From Branchiostoma floridae (lineage: Eukaryota > Chordata > Leptocardii > Amphioxiformes > Branchiostomatidae): a DNA stretch of 64,000 bases. Each line of letters opens with the position of its first letter. Within the stretch, counting starts at the first letter, position 1. The translations under genes were made by a program, and so were the position numbers. The notes beneath the pieces were generated by a model. It did not search any database. It had not been told where the DNA came from and saw only the letters and a list, made by a program, of their open reading frames with translations. The stretch lies in assembly GCF_000003815.2 (NCBI RefSeq), contig NC_049988.1:16621930-16685929 (forward strand), read 5' to 3'. Positions 22,664 through 34,136 of this stretch are shown here, one piece after another.

Positions 22664-22763
22664 NNNNNNNNNNNNNNNNNNNNNNNNNNNNNNNNNNNNN
22701 NNNNNNNNNNNNNNNNNNNNNNNNNNNNNNNNNNNNNNNNNNNNNNNNNNNNNNNNNNNNNNN
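22664..22763. other. Assembly gap (100 N)
   Basis: Exactly 100 N, the convention for a scaffold gap of unknown length. It lies in the gene A intron that should contain the TM3-TM4 exon. Confidence 0.99.
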
Positions 22764-22804
22764 AGTTGAGGTCGCGGGTTAAATTTTTTATCACTTGTCC
22801 TATC

Positions 22805-23030
22805 AGACATCGTAGGGTAACGTACTTTTCGAGTAGAATCCGAAAGGATTTTGGAGCACGCAGACACGCCGTAGAACTTTACATGCAGGCAAACCTTTGC
22901 GTGCCAGTACGGGCGACGCGCCTGCCCTGTACAGCCTGAACGTTTTCAGAAATACGTGGCGGACGTGGCCTCCCAAAATAAACGTACGGACAAATTTCAC
23001 GTATGGCGGGTTGTGCCGTTAGCTTTAGAA
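22805..23030 (-). repeat. Dispersed GC-rich repeat, inverted copy of 1590-1790
   Basis: The reverse complement contains AGGCTGTACAGGGCAGGCGC and GTTCTACGGCGTGTCTGCGT, as in 1648-1765. The two copies share ~200 bp with small indels. Confidence 0.7.
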
Positions 23031-23034
23031 TACG

Positions 23035-23985
23035 GGGCTTCTTGATGCTAGATGAGTATGAAAAACATCTGACCATTTGTCACCGGACCAAAGGTCATGC
23101 AATCAAGGAAACTCCCGGAATGCTCCCTTGGTTACAATCCATCTGTGTCTGCTCTATGCACATACTCAATATTAGTTTGACATGTCCTATCTCAGTCTCC
23201 TAGTCTATAGATCTAAAGAACAATATATAATAATTAAACAAAGATCATCTATTACTAGACATGAAAAATCTTTGCGTTTAAAACAACAGGTATCGTCACT
23301 TGGGTCAAAAATATTTAATTCTTAGTATTTAGTCTTTTGCAACAGACCTTAGTCAGCTTCAAGATGTGCCCTATGTGGCAGAGACTGTCATTCTCGAATA
23401 GGACTGTTTAGCCATAGTCGACGCTGCAGGGCTGATATCAATTAGGATTTTACCATGGTCAAAATCGACCGAAGGAGGTCATATATGATATTTAGTCTTT
23501 ACCTGATAACTTTCACGGACAGGCCAACAAGATTTAGACCAAATGCGCCGTATGGCAATATCGGTTGGTATGCCAAAACGTTCTACCAGTAGAAGCATAA
23601 CTTTTGCTGTCAGGCCCAATATCACCTTTGATTTATGCTCGCCCGTGCGGAAAGACGCAATTTTCGTAGAGTTGATCGATCTGTGGGAGATTAAGCGCCT
23701 TCCGGGTGATCAATTACTGGGTTTTAGTTGATGTGATTCATTATAAGGAGTACCACTATTAGAAATTTCCCGGAAAAGAATTAACTAGGAAACACTTAAT
23801 ACACACCAACTAATTTTTCTACTTCTTTTAAGAACTTATGATAGGCACTTCACAGTCGGCATCTACAGGCTTGTTTGTAGATATGCTTTACATCACGCAT
23901 GTAATCGACCACAAGAGGCTTCAATAACCAATAATAAGAGAGAGATCTCTTGAGTTAACAGATGGCATGGACTTACAACAATAGT
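23035..23985. other. No gene recognised; a weak ORF at 23543-23731
   Basis: A 62-codon plus-strand frame with segment DAIFVELIDLWEIKRLPGDQ looks mildly protein-like but has no recognised motif or splice context. Otherwise AT-rich. Confidence 0.25.
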
Positions 23986-24110
23986 CAAAGTTTATTGCAC
24001 AGCAATGGCAAAGAGCACAATGTAAGGCAAACTTAAGTATGTTGTTCAAGACAACAATCTGTAAAGTAAAATTAATCTAATACTGTGCCTGTAAAAATTA
24101 GTTATAACAA
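23986..24110 (-). mobile_element. LINE/SINE 3' end, minus strand (low confidence)
   Basis: AGTCAAAGTTTATTGCACAG gives TGCAATAAACTTTGACT on the minus strand, a poly-A-signal-like terminus like those at 10930 and 55570. Confidence 0.35.
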
Positions 24111-24554
24111 CTCTTATTACACACTAACATTGCAGGCACGTGGCTGCGGATGATGCTCATTATTTATTACACTATCATGATGGCAGCCTAATTTGAAAAA
24201 AAGCATTAATTTTGTTATGCTATTCATGGTGTGCACAGTAACACGGATACAGAAAATCGTTTTCCTTGTTCGAAATCTGTGCTAGGCACAGTTGGTTTCT
24301 TTTAAAGCACATGTTAGGATCGATCTGGGTTTTTTTGGCGATTTTAGTCGTTCTAATCAGGCTATCCAATTTGTACATTTTGTTGATGTCTCGCGGAGAA
24401 ACATCAAATAAGAGTACAACATAGACAGCCCGATAAAAAGTAACGTTAAACGCGTAAAAAAAAAAAAAACCGGAGCCTAACCTCTCTTCGGGCCCGTTTG
24501 TATTGATTTTGTACATTACGGAGGTCTGGTGTGGAAATCCTTCTTCTTTCATTA

Positions 24555-25047
24555 CTTTTTTATTTATTTATTTGTTCAGCTGTTTACAAACAGCCAGGGC
24601 TGCCCAACTAGCCGTAGGCTATTGTCAAGGGCTAACCCTGTACATGTTCGCACATGTTCGCACACGACGGGTTATACCGCCCCTAACGGGGTGACACACC
24701 CGTCCGGGTGAATGATGAGATCACCATGTGGCTGATACGAGACAGCGGTTCGCCAGGCCTCCATCCGGGTGATTTGAAGTGAATCACCAACTCCCGACAG
24801 AAGGATTTGCACCAACGCACACCGCACCATCGCACGTGTGGGGGTTCTTTAACGTGCATGTGGTATGGCTCTCCCCATACATTTAACGTCCTATCCGAGG
24901 GACGACTCATTTTTCACTTGAGTAAAGTGAGGAAAGTCGTGTAAAGTGCCTTTTCCCAAGGGCACAAGACCGGCAACACGGCAGGCGGATTCGAACCGGC
25001 GACCTCTCGATCACGGGCCGAATACACTACCACTGTGCTACGCGGCC
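24555..25047 (-). repeat. SINE S1, full length, minus strand
   Basis: The best S1 copy. The minus-strand head GGGCCGCGTAGCACAGTGGT contains the A box. The B box GGTTCGAATCC lies at 24989-24999. The body includes CTTGGGAAAAGGCACTTTAC and GGCGAACCGCTGTCTCGTAT. The 3' end is a stem-like GGGTTAGCCCT...CCAGGGCTG followed by a (TAAA)n tail at 24558-24575. Confidence 0.8.
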
Positions 25048-25114
25048 CTCAATCATCAAGCAGTTCTGTTTGTAGACCTTTTGGGTTAGCAAGATCTTGT
25101 TACGGCTGATCTGA

Positions 25115-26090
25115 ACAGATGTAATAGGCCTAAATTGCCATATTATCAGCAAACCTGTCGTGCGTCATAGTGAGGGAACTTCAAAGAAAATCAAAATGAT
25201 TGAATTTTGCAAAACAAAATAAGACAGATATTGGTCTTGAATTATATAAAGCACACATAATCACGTTAAGCATGAAGCCTTCCTGTACTTTTTTAGCTGT
25301 GTGATCTTTTATCTTACATGAAGGTGTAAATGGAAACTCAGGGTCTAACAGGACACCAAGAGTGGTCCAAAATGTCCATTTACGAAGAGTCTCTTCATGT
25401 ATTTCATACTGATGTAATGCACCACAATTGCCATATTATCAGCAAAACTGACGTGCGTTATAGTGAGGGTACTTCAAAGAAAATCGACATGATCAAATTT
25501 GGTCAAATAAATAAGCTTGATATTGATCTTGAATGATATAAATCATACATTGCACGTTAAGCCTTAAGCTTCCTGTTTCCTGTGTTTTTATATCTTAGAC
25601 AAGATGCGTGCGTCACAGAGCTTATCATTTCCTCAGGCCAATGAAAACTGTTGTCAGTGTATGGTTTAGAGTGCATAACTTTTCACGGAAAGGACGTACA
25701 ATGAATACATTTGAACCTGTTGAAGAGCTATAACAGCTCCCACACACGTGTTTTGCAGGTAAATGACTTAAATGACTTGCAGGTAAATGACAACTTGAAT
25801 AAAGAAAGAAAGAAACTTTTTAAGGTAAATGACGGGTGGATTTCCTGATTCAGTACCTACTTATACTGAAAAGCTAATCTAAAGAATGTATTTTTGTTAT
25901 TTTTTGTGTGTACATTTATGATGCTGAAGATAATGCTGATGATGATAATGATGATGAAGAAGGAGAAGATGGTGATGATGATGATGGCGTAAATGAAACC
26001 TCAGTGTCTAAGGTGACACCAAGAGTGCTCCATAATTTCCATTTCCAGGAGTCTCTCGATGTATTTCATAATGACCACTTCGGCATACTT
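25115..26090. repeat. Direct repeats of ~300 bp, two and a half copies
   Basis: ATTGCCATATTATCAGCAAA at 25135 recurs at 25428. TCAGGGTCTAACAGGACACCAAG... TCTTCATGTATTTCATA at 25346-25410 recurs as CAGTGTCTAAGGTGACACCA at about 26000-26070. A GAT/GAN-rich microsatellite at 25918-25987 creates an artefactual acidic ORF. Confidence 0.6.
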
Positions 26091-26529
26091 CCTGGAAAAG
26101 GCTGAAAACTAAAATCATTTTGCTTGTTGGAACTTTGTTCTAGACGCACTTTGCATGTTTACATGTTCTTTTGTAGTTTGCAATTTGATTTACGTCTGGT
26201 CTAAACAACGCTCTTCTTCTGTCAGTTTTAATCATGAACCAGCCTTAAGTTGCTTTGAGGACTTCTTTATTAAACGATGCTTGTTACGCCTCAGTTATAT
26301 TGACGTAACATGCCATATCAACAGAACAGCTGTCGTGCGTAATACATAAGATTCGATCAAAATCTTCATACATAAGAAAATGGGCCAGCTACGGCATCTT
26401 TGAAGAATCAAAGGACGTGCTATGATGTAAGCTGTATGGATTTTGATCTAGCCAACAGTACCATACCCTGCATGTTCAGCTTCAGGCCATTATGTGTGAT
26501 CGTAGATAAGATAAAAGTATGGTCGCTAT

Positions 26530-26680
26530 GGATTTCAAGTCAACATGTTTTCAGCATAATCTTTGTGGTTTGGAGCACATGGAAAATTAGTTGTCACATG
26601 CATGTAAGCCTTGTGCTTCAAGTGAACATGTTTTCAGCATAATCTTTGTGATTTGGAGCACATGGAAAATTAGTTATCAT
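26530..26680. repeat. ~82-bp tandem duplication
   Basis: AACATGTTTTCAGCATAATC TTTGTG.TTTGGAGCACATGG occurs at 26542 and 26623, nearly identical. Confidence 0.75.
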
Positions 26681-26891
26681 ATAACCCTTGTATGGCTGAG
26701 TATCTAATCAGATAGTAAAAACTTGACATATTTTGAGCTGCTGCTGTTGATCTACATCCCCAATCGATGCGCTTTGCGGTGAGAAAGTGAGATATGTCCT
26801 ACATCCATAAACACAACGGATGTGCAACCCTTATATTTCAGGACTAGGATTTTAACTTGAAAGTCCATCTGTGTTGGTGGAAGTCATTATT

Positions 26892-26990
26892 GAACTAGTT
26901 TAACTGTAATATCCAACACAAAAATTGTACTCACTGACAAAGACTGGTGGTGTTCCAATTTTTGTGTTGGATATTACAGTTAAACTAGTC
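26892..26990. repeat. Hairpin, ~37-bp arms
   Basis: Arms TTGAACTAGTTTAACTGTAA...AATTG and CCAATTTTTGTGTTGGATAT...AGTTCCAA-like, reverse complements with very few mismatches around a ~30-nt loop. The arm carries the GTGTTG.A.ATTACAG motif of 13262-13372 and 14258. Confidence 0.8.
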
Positions 26991-26994
26991 CAAT

Positions 26995-28190
26995 AAGGCC
27001 GAGGATTTTAAGAGTCTTCAGGAGCTTCAAGGGTGCTCCATTTAACAGAATCAGAGCTATTCTTCTGAGTTGCTCGCATGGCGCCAATCTAACGCTAGAC
27101 ATTACACAAGATCTTTACGGGCACAATTTGTAACCCGCTATATATATATGCGCTTACTTGTATTTCGTATTGGAGCGATTATCAGCAATGGTAAGACGTA
27201 GAATAAATGTAAAAGAGATGGCAATTGATGATCAGACTTTGAAAGCGTCACATAGAGCGCCGGATTTCCTTTTCACATCTGACAGCCGATTTTAAAAGGG
27301 GGAATCTGGTGTGCTTCTCTTCTTATTCAAATTCTAAAAAAAATCATGTCGGTGGTACTTAGCTGAAAGAGAAGAGATTGTTATCCGTCTAAATGATTAA
27401 TGATGCATCATTACGCTCGTATATAGCGATATCTCCATTCTAAACATCCTATATGACTTAACGACTTTAACTGAACGACTGATTGGACCGTTTAGGGTCC
27501 GAGCAGACCTTGTTTTGCTCATTCCAATGATCTTTTTGGTAATTTATTAGTTGTGGTGTACCACACTCTGTGTGTTTTGTCATTGTTAAACCTTCTTGAC
27601 CACTTAGATTTCATGACGAAGGCAACTTTTTCATGCCCAAACTTCTTTTTTTATTCCCAGACTCGCATTAGTTTCGGCGTGCTTAGACGGTGTCGACCAT
27701 ATACTCAAACTGACATGGTCTAGCGGAAGAAGGTTTTAGTCGCAAATAGTCCACCACAATAAAATAGCACAGCTATAAAGGGCATCATACTGCGTCCTTA
27801 CGCAAACATTCTATCCGTTAAGCCCAAACACACGCAAAAGTGGCCGGCTCGAAAGGGTAGTCCGATCATTGTAAACAAGAACCAGTGGTGTCCCTGTATG
27901 GGGCCTTGAATAAAATGGTTAATAATCCTTTCTGTGGACCAGTAAAGTGGCGTTTAAATCCGAGTTAAGCCCTCTGTAACCCGGTCTGAACACCGTGGTG
28001 AGGCCACACCGACTGAATCGTATGGATCACATCCTCTGGAGACCCAAAAACTAATGCGCGCGGGCAAAAAAAGAAAAATCAAGCAAAAATATAATGAAAA
28101 TTTTATTCTTTCCCAGGCTTGGTTTGTCTTATGTTCACCTCCAGTAACACTGTAAGAGACAATCGTCGCCATTTTGATAACGTATTGCCA
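26995..28190. other. No gene seen; dispersed repeat piece
   Basis: 27590-27690 (GACCACTTAGATTTCATGAC, GGCAACTTTTTCATGCC) has a diverged copy at 46490-46570. The rest is unassigned. Confidence 0.4.
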
Positions 28191-28199
28191 TTCTTGTTT

Positions 28200-28400
28200 A
28201 TTATCTACTTATCTATTTATTTATTTCTGTCATTTTTACACAGGGTAGTCCACTCAGTGGTTTACGCTGCTTTGCAGTAGAGCCCTGCGTTTTATAAATT
28301 GAATTAAAACATATATGGAGAGGGAACAAGGCCTAGGGCGCTGTCCTGACCATGACACCTCCCCCCATGAAATTCTGATTGATATGGGGTAATATGTGGC
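28200..28400 (-). repeat. TTTA-tailed SINE-like sequence
   Basis: TTATTTATTTATTTCTG-like tail at 28205-28232 followed by CAGGGTAGTCCACTCAGTGG and GGGCGCTGTCCTGACCATGA. Similar A/T-tailed starts occur at 12236 and 24558. Confidence 0.4.
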
Positions 28401-28463
28401 CACATTTTTTGGAACAGGTCAAAATCAATGCGCACGTGGATGCCATCCCAAAATTCGGACTTA

Positions 28464-28703
28464 AAGGGGGACTCTCACTGCACTTGGGGCACCGGTGCGG
28501 CACTGCAGGGTTCGTTCACTGTGACGCTATTTTGATAGAATGATAATTCATATATTGCGTACTACTTAAAATTAAAAGTATGTTTTAGAAGACAAATAAA
28601 TTCACAGAACGGAAGGAAATTCGTTCTTTATCTCTGAAATTCGTTGTCATCTACGAACCCCGCAGTGCCGTACCGGTGCCCCAAGTGCAGTGAGATACTA
28701 CCT
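28464..28703. mobile_element. MITE family M2, copy 1
   Basis: ~240 bp with ~55-bp terminal repeats: ACTCTCACTGCACTTGGGGC ACCGGTGCGGCACTGC at the left, and the complement GCAGTGCCGTACCGGTGCCC CAAGTGCAGTGAGA at the right. AT-rich centre with GAAATTCGTTCTTTATCTCT. Other copies: 53226-53464, 53471-53706, the shell of 59738-63645, fragments at 34137-34256 and 45240-45395. Confidence 0.8.
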
Positions 28704-28709
28704 TCAGTG

Positions 28710-29390
28710 ATAGTCGCTGTCCTTTAGAAGGGAAGTTGCACATTTACATGTAAGCCGTCGGTTTCGTATGCCTGGGTATAGAAAAGGCGTGGGTGTCAGT
28801 TAGACAGCAGCCACAATTCTCAAAATTTGATAATCAAACTGCTTCTACGAAGCTAGTCTCCTTTTCTCACCTATTACCTACTGTCTGTGACGGTGTTTCC
28901 GTTCTGCGCAAATTGCAAGGTAAGTTTTGGTAAGGTGATCTAAATGACCTCAGTATATGGGAACTTTTCAAAGGTGTAGGGCTGAAAGTACTGTAATTTC
29001 GCAGTAATACCTGTAATTGTATAAAATGACATGCAATTTTCATGCAATCCCAAGTACTTTATAAACATATAGGAAGTGTCGTATGGTGTTTTTATTTTCT
29101 ATTCTTAGCTATTCAGCATATCACGCATGGTGCCTGAATAATAACAGTCACTCAGCAGTGAGAACACGTTGGTTTTGTCCGCCAGATCTGCATGCTATTA
29201 CACAATGCCGCCCGAGAAGGAAAGACGTATGGAAATACTAGCTTATGGAGTCGAACATATTGTGGAATAGGTTCCGTCATCACTGAATGCAGTGGGATTC
29301 GAAGTACTTTGGCAGCAGCTAAGAGTGATGTATACTTATTTTATACGGTAAAGTTCTTGTAAACACAACCAGGATAGTACTTATATCCAA
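28710..29390. other. No gene seen
   Basis: Gene A intron sequence; no coding exon or recognised repeat. Confidence 0.4.
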
Positions 29391-29396
29391 CTTTCG

Positions 29397-29510
29397 CTGT
29401 CTGTCATACACCATCGTCACCGTGAGAGGGTTAGAATGAACTCGCTGGATAAAGGAGGCTGTGTACGAGTAGATCAGGAAGTCTGCTCCGGTCACGAACA
29501 GAGACTAGAA
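29397..29510 (-). other. Candidate unassigned exon
   Basis: A GC-richer island with a minus-strand open frame. It follows an acceptor-like CCTTTCTAG (29514-29506) and encodes SLFVTGADFLIYSYTASFIQ then RVHSNPLTVTMVYDRQRKL, with GT dinucleotides available as donors. The composition is protein-like, but no family is recognised. It does not match TM3-TM4 of gene B. It could be an exon of another gene nested in the intron, or a pseudoexon. Confidence 0.25.
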
Positions 29511-30258
29511 AGGTAATATTTGCAAGCAAATACAGAATGTTACCTTCACATGTTGTAGTCTAACACTGGCAACTGTTCTGTTCATTCTTATTTGAACACA
29601 TTTCTAAATGTAGTGACCCGAGCCCCTCTAGATCTGACATTTGCTACATTATGTAACCGAACACAACATGGTGCCTGCTACTTTACCGGTTACCATAGTG
29701 ACAGCCGTCTGGTCCAGGTCGTTGACCTTATTTGTGCGGAAAAGAAGAGGAAACACAGCAAAAACAATATGTTCCCTTCCGTGAAGGTAACATAATAAGA
29801 GTGGGGGGGTGTGTACAAACTGAGCCACGTTTAAGGCGGTATTCTTGTTGCTGCAGCGCCGCCTACATCGGCTATACGTATACATATTAGTGTAAGCGGA
29901 TCCAGTCATTTCTAAGCCAGATGATAGTGTCTGACTGACATCGGAACGGTGGAAGTGAGTACTACCCTGGTGGTGTAGAGTGGCATGAGGTGAGTGGCAA
30001 TTTGGCGTCAGAGAAAAAGTCCAAAGGTTAAGACGTATATGTAGCAACTTTTTACTTAAAAAAGAAAGTGTGTTTACTCGAGTTTGAACTCGAGCCAAAA
30101 AGACTAAAACCTACATCCATTAGCACCTACGACAAGAAACATCACGCTGTGGAAGCTTTTGGAATAAACGGAGTGTGCTAATTTACAGGAAAAAGGCGAC
30201 AATTTATAACAGTTACATTTTATGAGATGGAGACAGAAATTGGCCGCGGCATACGTAC

Positions 30259-30421
30259 CTGCATGAAGTAGAAGACGAACTTGCAGAGGAACTCTCCGTA
30301 CTCCCAGGAAGGGGTCGCCATCTTGGCGGCTGAGAACGGCACGCAGCAGATGAGGAAGGCCAGGTCCGTCACGGCCAGGTTCACGATGTAGTAGTTGGTG
30401 ACGGTCCTGAGTTCGGCAAAC
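30259..30421 (-). CDS. Gene A exon 2: ICL1, TM2, ECL1, start of TM3
   Basis: 163 bp. Acceptor CCCCAG|GTTTGC completes the split Arg codon of exon 1 (CG|G); donor ATGCAG|GTACGT, phase 0. Residues FAELRTVTNYYIVNLAVTDL (ICL1-TM2; the conserved L-x-x-x-D is LAVTD), then AFLICCVPFS with the CCVPF signature also present in KISS1R and galanin receptors. ECL1 contains the conserved Trp (PSWEYGEFLCKF), and the Cys of FLCKF is the TM3 disulfide Cys. It ends YFMQ, joining a VTxQATC-type exon as in gene B. Confidence 0.93.
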
Positions 30422-30559
30422 CTGGGGAACATCATTCTCGTCACTTTTGTTTCTATTTAGTTTTGGACAGACGAGGACAATGTGACACTGCACTCAAGTT
30501 TTGTAACTTATATCAACATTGCCACGTACACAGTACAGACAGAAGGTAAAGGTCTTTTA

Positions 30560-30745
30560 TACCTAACCGACCGAAGTCAGGTACGCATGTTCACACCTGG
30601 GTGAAGTGAGGAAGGTCGTGTAGAAATACAGTAAAATGCCTTTCCCAAAGGGCACAACGTCGGGGGCACGGCGGGGATTGAACTCAGGACCTCTATAGTC
30701 CGAGTCGAACACTCTACAAGTTTCGCCACGCCCGACGCCACGTCA
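30560..30745 (-). repeat. SINE S1-like, 5' part, minus strand
   Basis: TGCCTTTCCCAAAGGGCACA ACGTCGG and GGGGATTGAACTCAGGACCT match the S1 head and body start. The B box is decayed (GAGTTCAATCCCC on the minus strand). Confidence 0.6.
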
Positions 30746-30888
30746 CTTGAAAGACAATGAGGGCTTAAACATCCGATCCACCCTCAAGTCAAATATATCT
30801 TTGAGCATAAAGCAGTCTTCCAGCCCACCTGTCTAAGGCATAGATCCCAGTTGGTAACAAGGGCCCTGCTAGTTAGTGATGACGCTAA

Positions 30889-31112
30889 TAATCAATAAAG
30901 TTTTTTGCAAATTCTTGCCCGTGGCCGGGCTAATTGCTGGTAACATGAGAGATTCAGACAAAGTAAAAAACAATATTAAAGGTGTCCACTCTAGTCTAAA
31001 ATTAGTAAAAGCTAAGTCTAGGTCCTGGGTTATTGGGTTCGACTCCTTTTTCGAAGACAGTGGAAGACGAAAGATCCCTTTCTATTGTGTGTGGGTTTTG
31101 TGAAGTTAGAAG
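30889..31112 (-). mobile_element. Non-LTR retrotransposon 3' end, copy 1
   Basis: Matches 55366-55600 in inverse orientation: CACAAAACCCACACACAATA, CTTCCACTGTCTTCGAAAAA, then a terminal GGCAAGAATTTGCAAAAAAC...TTGAT on the minus strand. ~225 bp of 3' UTR-like sequence, no ORF. Confidence 0.65.
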
Positions 31113-31144
31113 GACTCAGTTTTTTCACACGTCTGAGGTTTGGT

Positions 31145-31376
31145 GTACATACATTTAATTAGCCGGGCTTTCTTTCTGAACTTTCGGGTGTGACCCCTCC
31201 GTGGCCCCGTGGGACATCTTGCGGCTCCTGGGCTATTATTTGGGCCCGGCAGGGCACCGACTACACACGATATTCAGGAGTTAGTGGTTCAACCAGTTTT
31301 TCTAGTTAGCTATACATTAAGGGTGGGTACCGGTACATCAAGTCCAGGTCCAGGTCCGGTTCAGGTCCAGAGGATC
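31145..31376. mobile_element. Family G fragment and hAT-MITE-like fragment
   Basis: 31190-31260 (GGGTGTGACCCCTCCGTGGC, GGGCCCGGCAGGGCACCG) is family G. 31322-31376 (GGGTGGGTACCGGTAC, CAGGTCCGGTTCAGGTCCAG) matches the left end of the hAT-type MITE at 61243-61676. Confidence 0.5.
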
Positions 31377-31399
31377 TAGTTAGCTATACTTGTATTGAA

Positions 31400-33350
31400 T
31401 TGTTCTAATTCTGCCAGTTCATTATAGTTACGGGTCATGGATATCACTCTAAACGTCCAGAAGTAATTCTCCGTCTTTTATCCCATTGTAGAGATTGAAT
31501 TGTATTTGAAAATCAGTAGTACATGGCTAAACGTTCTTCCAACATAATGGTATACACGGATCAATTTCTGAACGACCACTGTCGCCTTCTTCAGGATCAA
31601 TACTGACCAATCACTTCCGAATGCAAGGGGTATTGGATAGGCTTATTGGTAATGAAAGATTCAAGCTTCACTTTATCTATAGTAAACAGAAAGAATTAGT
31701 TCGATAGCAGATTTTTATGAGTTGTAAACACGTGATTTGCATTGGCAATATATTTGTCTTAATCGTTTGTGTGGTCTGTATTGTCAACAGTGCAATTCAG
31801 CATATCCAATTTGCTGCTAGACTGTGATGTTTCAATGTTCACATTTAAACCAATCATATATACTTATACCGCTGTTACGTGTCCATGCCGTGATTCATGG
31901 TAAAATGGTAGACGCCTATGGGATCAATTCATGCATCTATGGCATTGGGTTCAGAATATCAAGGTTTCAAGCGACCTTTGCTCGAGTTTGGAAGGGATTC
32001 CATTGGCACCTTGACACACGCTGTTGGCATCGACTCCAGGTGTTACCAACGACTTGCCATTTTAATGGCTCTGAATTGCAGCTTTTATGTCATCCTTGTT
32101 TCTGAAATGTTAAAAAAATAGAACGACTCTCTTTGCGTAATGTTTTATATATGGAAGAATAACAGGAAACGTGCCCTTAAAGACGGCAACGAAATATCAT
32201 TCACATTAAAGGAGGATCTTTGAACAAAATTCGATACGAGCTTTGCGCCTTTATAAAGCTGGCATAAGCTCACTTTATGGTACCAGATCAAAAGCGTAGG
32301 TTGCCATAATGTATATATAGGAGCCTGACATTCATAGAAAAGATAGATATGAGGAGATTGTACTTTTGTTGAATGGCTTGAAAGGATCTGTACCTATTTT
32401 ATATCTAATATATATATTAGAGAGAGAGAGAGAGAGTTTTGCAGACCTAAAAACAACTAAAAAATGGTTATTCTGGAAAAAGGGAGGTTCAGACATTAAA
32501 ATACAAAGACAATGAGAACAAAGATTGCTCCATCGTACAAAGATCCTTTTCATCTTCAGCAAGATTTACTGATATCCTAGGAGGATTTTGAATCTTACAC
32601 ACCGTAGACTGATCTTCAAAGAAAAATAACACTACAGAAAGAAACGCACTGAGCGGCCGCAAACGGCAACAATGAAAAGTGGTGCAGGTGTGGTAATAGA
32701 GCACAAACAGCGCAGATTGCCAGCTGTGGCCAGTTCTCGCCATCCAAGACCTCGCACTTCGCCCACGCTGTTTTGATTACATAAAGGATAGCCACTGAGA
32801 ACCTAAAACTGATGAGAGCTTGCAATTGCGAATATTCGAATACCCCCATAAATTCGAAGTGGAAAGGAAGGTTGAACACTAAACACAGAAAGTATGGTCG
32901 ACCGAACAAGATTCTTCATTTCTGTTCTGTCATATCTTTTTCTTTGACCTTGCAATTGAAACTATGATTAGTATTCTATTGTACTACATACAAAATGCTT
33001 TCTGATATGTTTTTTTTAATCAACGGCATGAATTTTCTCATTGTACAGCCTCTATGTCTAATTAACAGCATGGTGTATTGAAAAAAAATTCTGTAAGGTG
33101 GTGGTCCCAAGTTGCTGCGTGCGTAGATGGCATCCACGCCTAGTTCCTACCACCTTCAGGGTAAAGTCTTAAAGTCTTTAGGTTAGGACTTAGGTAGGTG
33201 TGCAGGTGTCTGGTTGAGCTAGAAATGTATGATCATGCTCTATGCTTTGCCTCCCAAATCTTGATGAATTTGCCAGCTTAAAATGTAAATCTGAATAGTT
33301 CAATGTCCGCATCCTCGGTCTAACAAAGCAACGGCTATGGCTTAGGTCAC
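31400..33350. other. No gene seen
   Basis: AT-rich intron; (AG)n at 32419-32436. ORFs here are short and lack motifs. Confidence 0.4.
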
Positions 33351-33354
33351 AATT

Positions 33355-33560
33355 TGAAAAAGGGGCCCTGCCGGGCAGTTCACGGGCTGTTTTTTGGCAC
33401 TTTCGGGCGTGACCCCTGCGTTGCCATGTGGGACACCTCGCGGCTGCCGGGGCATTTTGAGGCCCGGACGGGACCCTGGTTCAATTTAAGTCTGACTTAA
33501 AATGAACCAGGGACCCGCTCGTACAACCACCCCGCGACCTAATCGTGACAACACCGAGAG
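33355..33560. mobile_element. GC-rich family G, copy
   Basis: GGGGCCCTGCCGGGCAG, CTTTCGGGCGTGACCCCTGC and a palindrome CCTGGTTCAATTTAAGTCTG / ACTTAAAATGAACCAGG near 33476-33512. Confidence 0.6.
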
Positions 33561-33846
33561 GGACCCCTCCGGTTGCCGTCAGTCTGTCGGAATAAATTCG
33601 TTACGTCAAAGACCAGGTTTACAGAATAAAAGTGTGTAATTCGTAACACCGGGTCAAATATGTGACGTCACAGATCACGTGAAAGGACAAAAGCCGTGAA
33701 CTTACACGTATCGCAGTGCAGTTCTTACAAGGGGAAACAGCCCTTAGCCCACTAGGCAGGCGGAAGAATTCAGCAACAGAAACTTCTGCATACAAGAGCA
33801 ACAGAGGGGGATAGGACAACACACCACACAACAGACCACACAATAG

Positions 33847-34045
33847 CCTGCATCACTGAGAAACAGGACGAACAGATAGCCTCCTTCATAGAAAGCTACT
33901 ATGCTTTTTACGATATTACAACCTCAGACTACAGAAACAAGCTGAAGAAAGATGTTTGGCTGAAGAAGGACGTTTCCTCTGCAATTGACCTACGGAACGC
34001 CAAACTTGCAGTCATTCGGACCCATAAGACTTTTTTTTTAGTTTT
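33847..34045 (+). pseudogene. MADF-domain-like fragment
   Basis: The plus-strand frame reads ITEKQDEQIASFIESYYAFY then DITTSDYRNKLKKDVW, followed by LKKDVSSAIDLRNAKLAVIR, and soon hits a stop. The spacing I-x-x-x-x-x-Y-x-x-x-Y-D...DYRNKLKK..W is that of the first half of a MADF (Adf-1-type Myb/SANT-like) DNA-binding domain. Such domains occur in transcription factors and in the second protein of PIF/Harbinger transposons. An M2 MITE end starts ~90 bp downstream, so a transposon origin is plausible. No start codon or full domain, so it is a remnant. Confidence 0.45.
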
Positions 34046-34136
34046 ACAAATATAGAAATATAGGCCTCAACAGTTTGGCAAGTCATCCGCCGACATTAAA
34101 AATTCCAATAACATGTTCATTTAGTTTAGAAACGTA

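Noticed and set aside
25908-26105. Acidic 65-codon protein
   Set aside because: The acidic run is translation of a GAT-type microsatellite joined to a dispersed repeat copy.
29397-29510. Missing TM3-TM4 exon of gene A
   Set aside because: Lacks QATC, the DR(Y/F) box and the TM4 Trp, and its length and phase do not fit the 0-to-1 junction. Kept only as an unassigned candidate exon.
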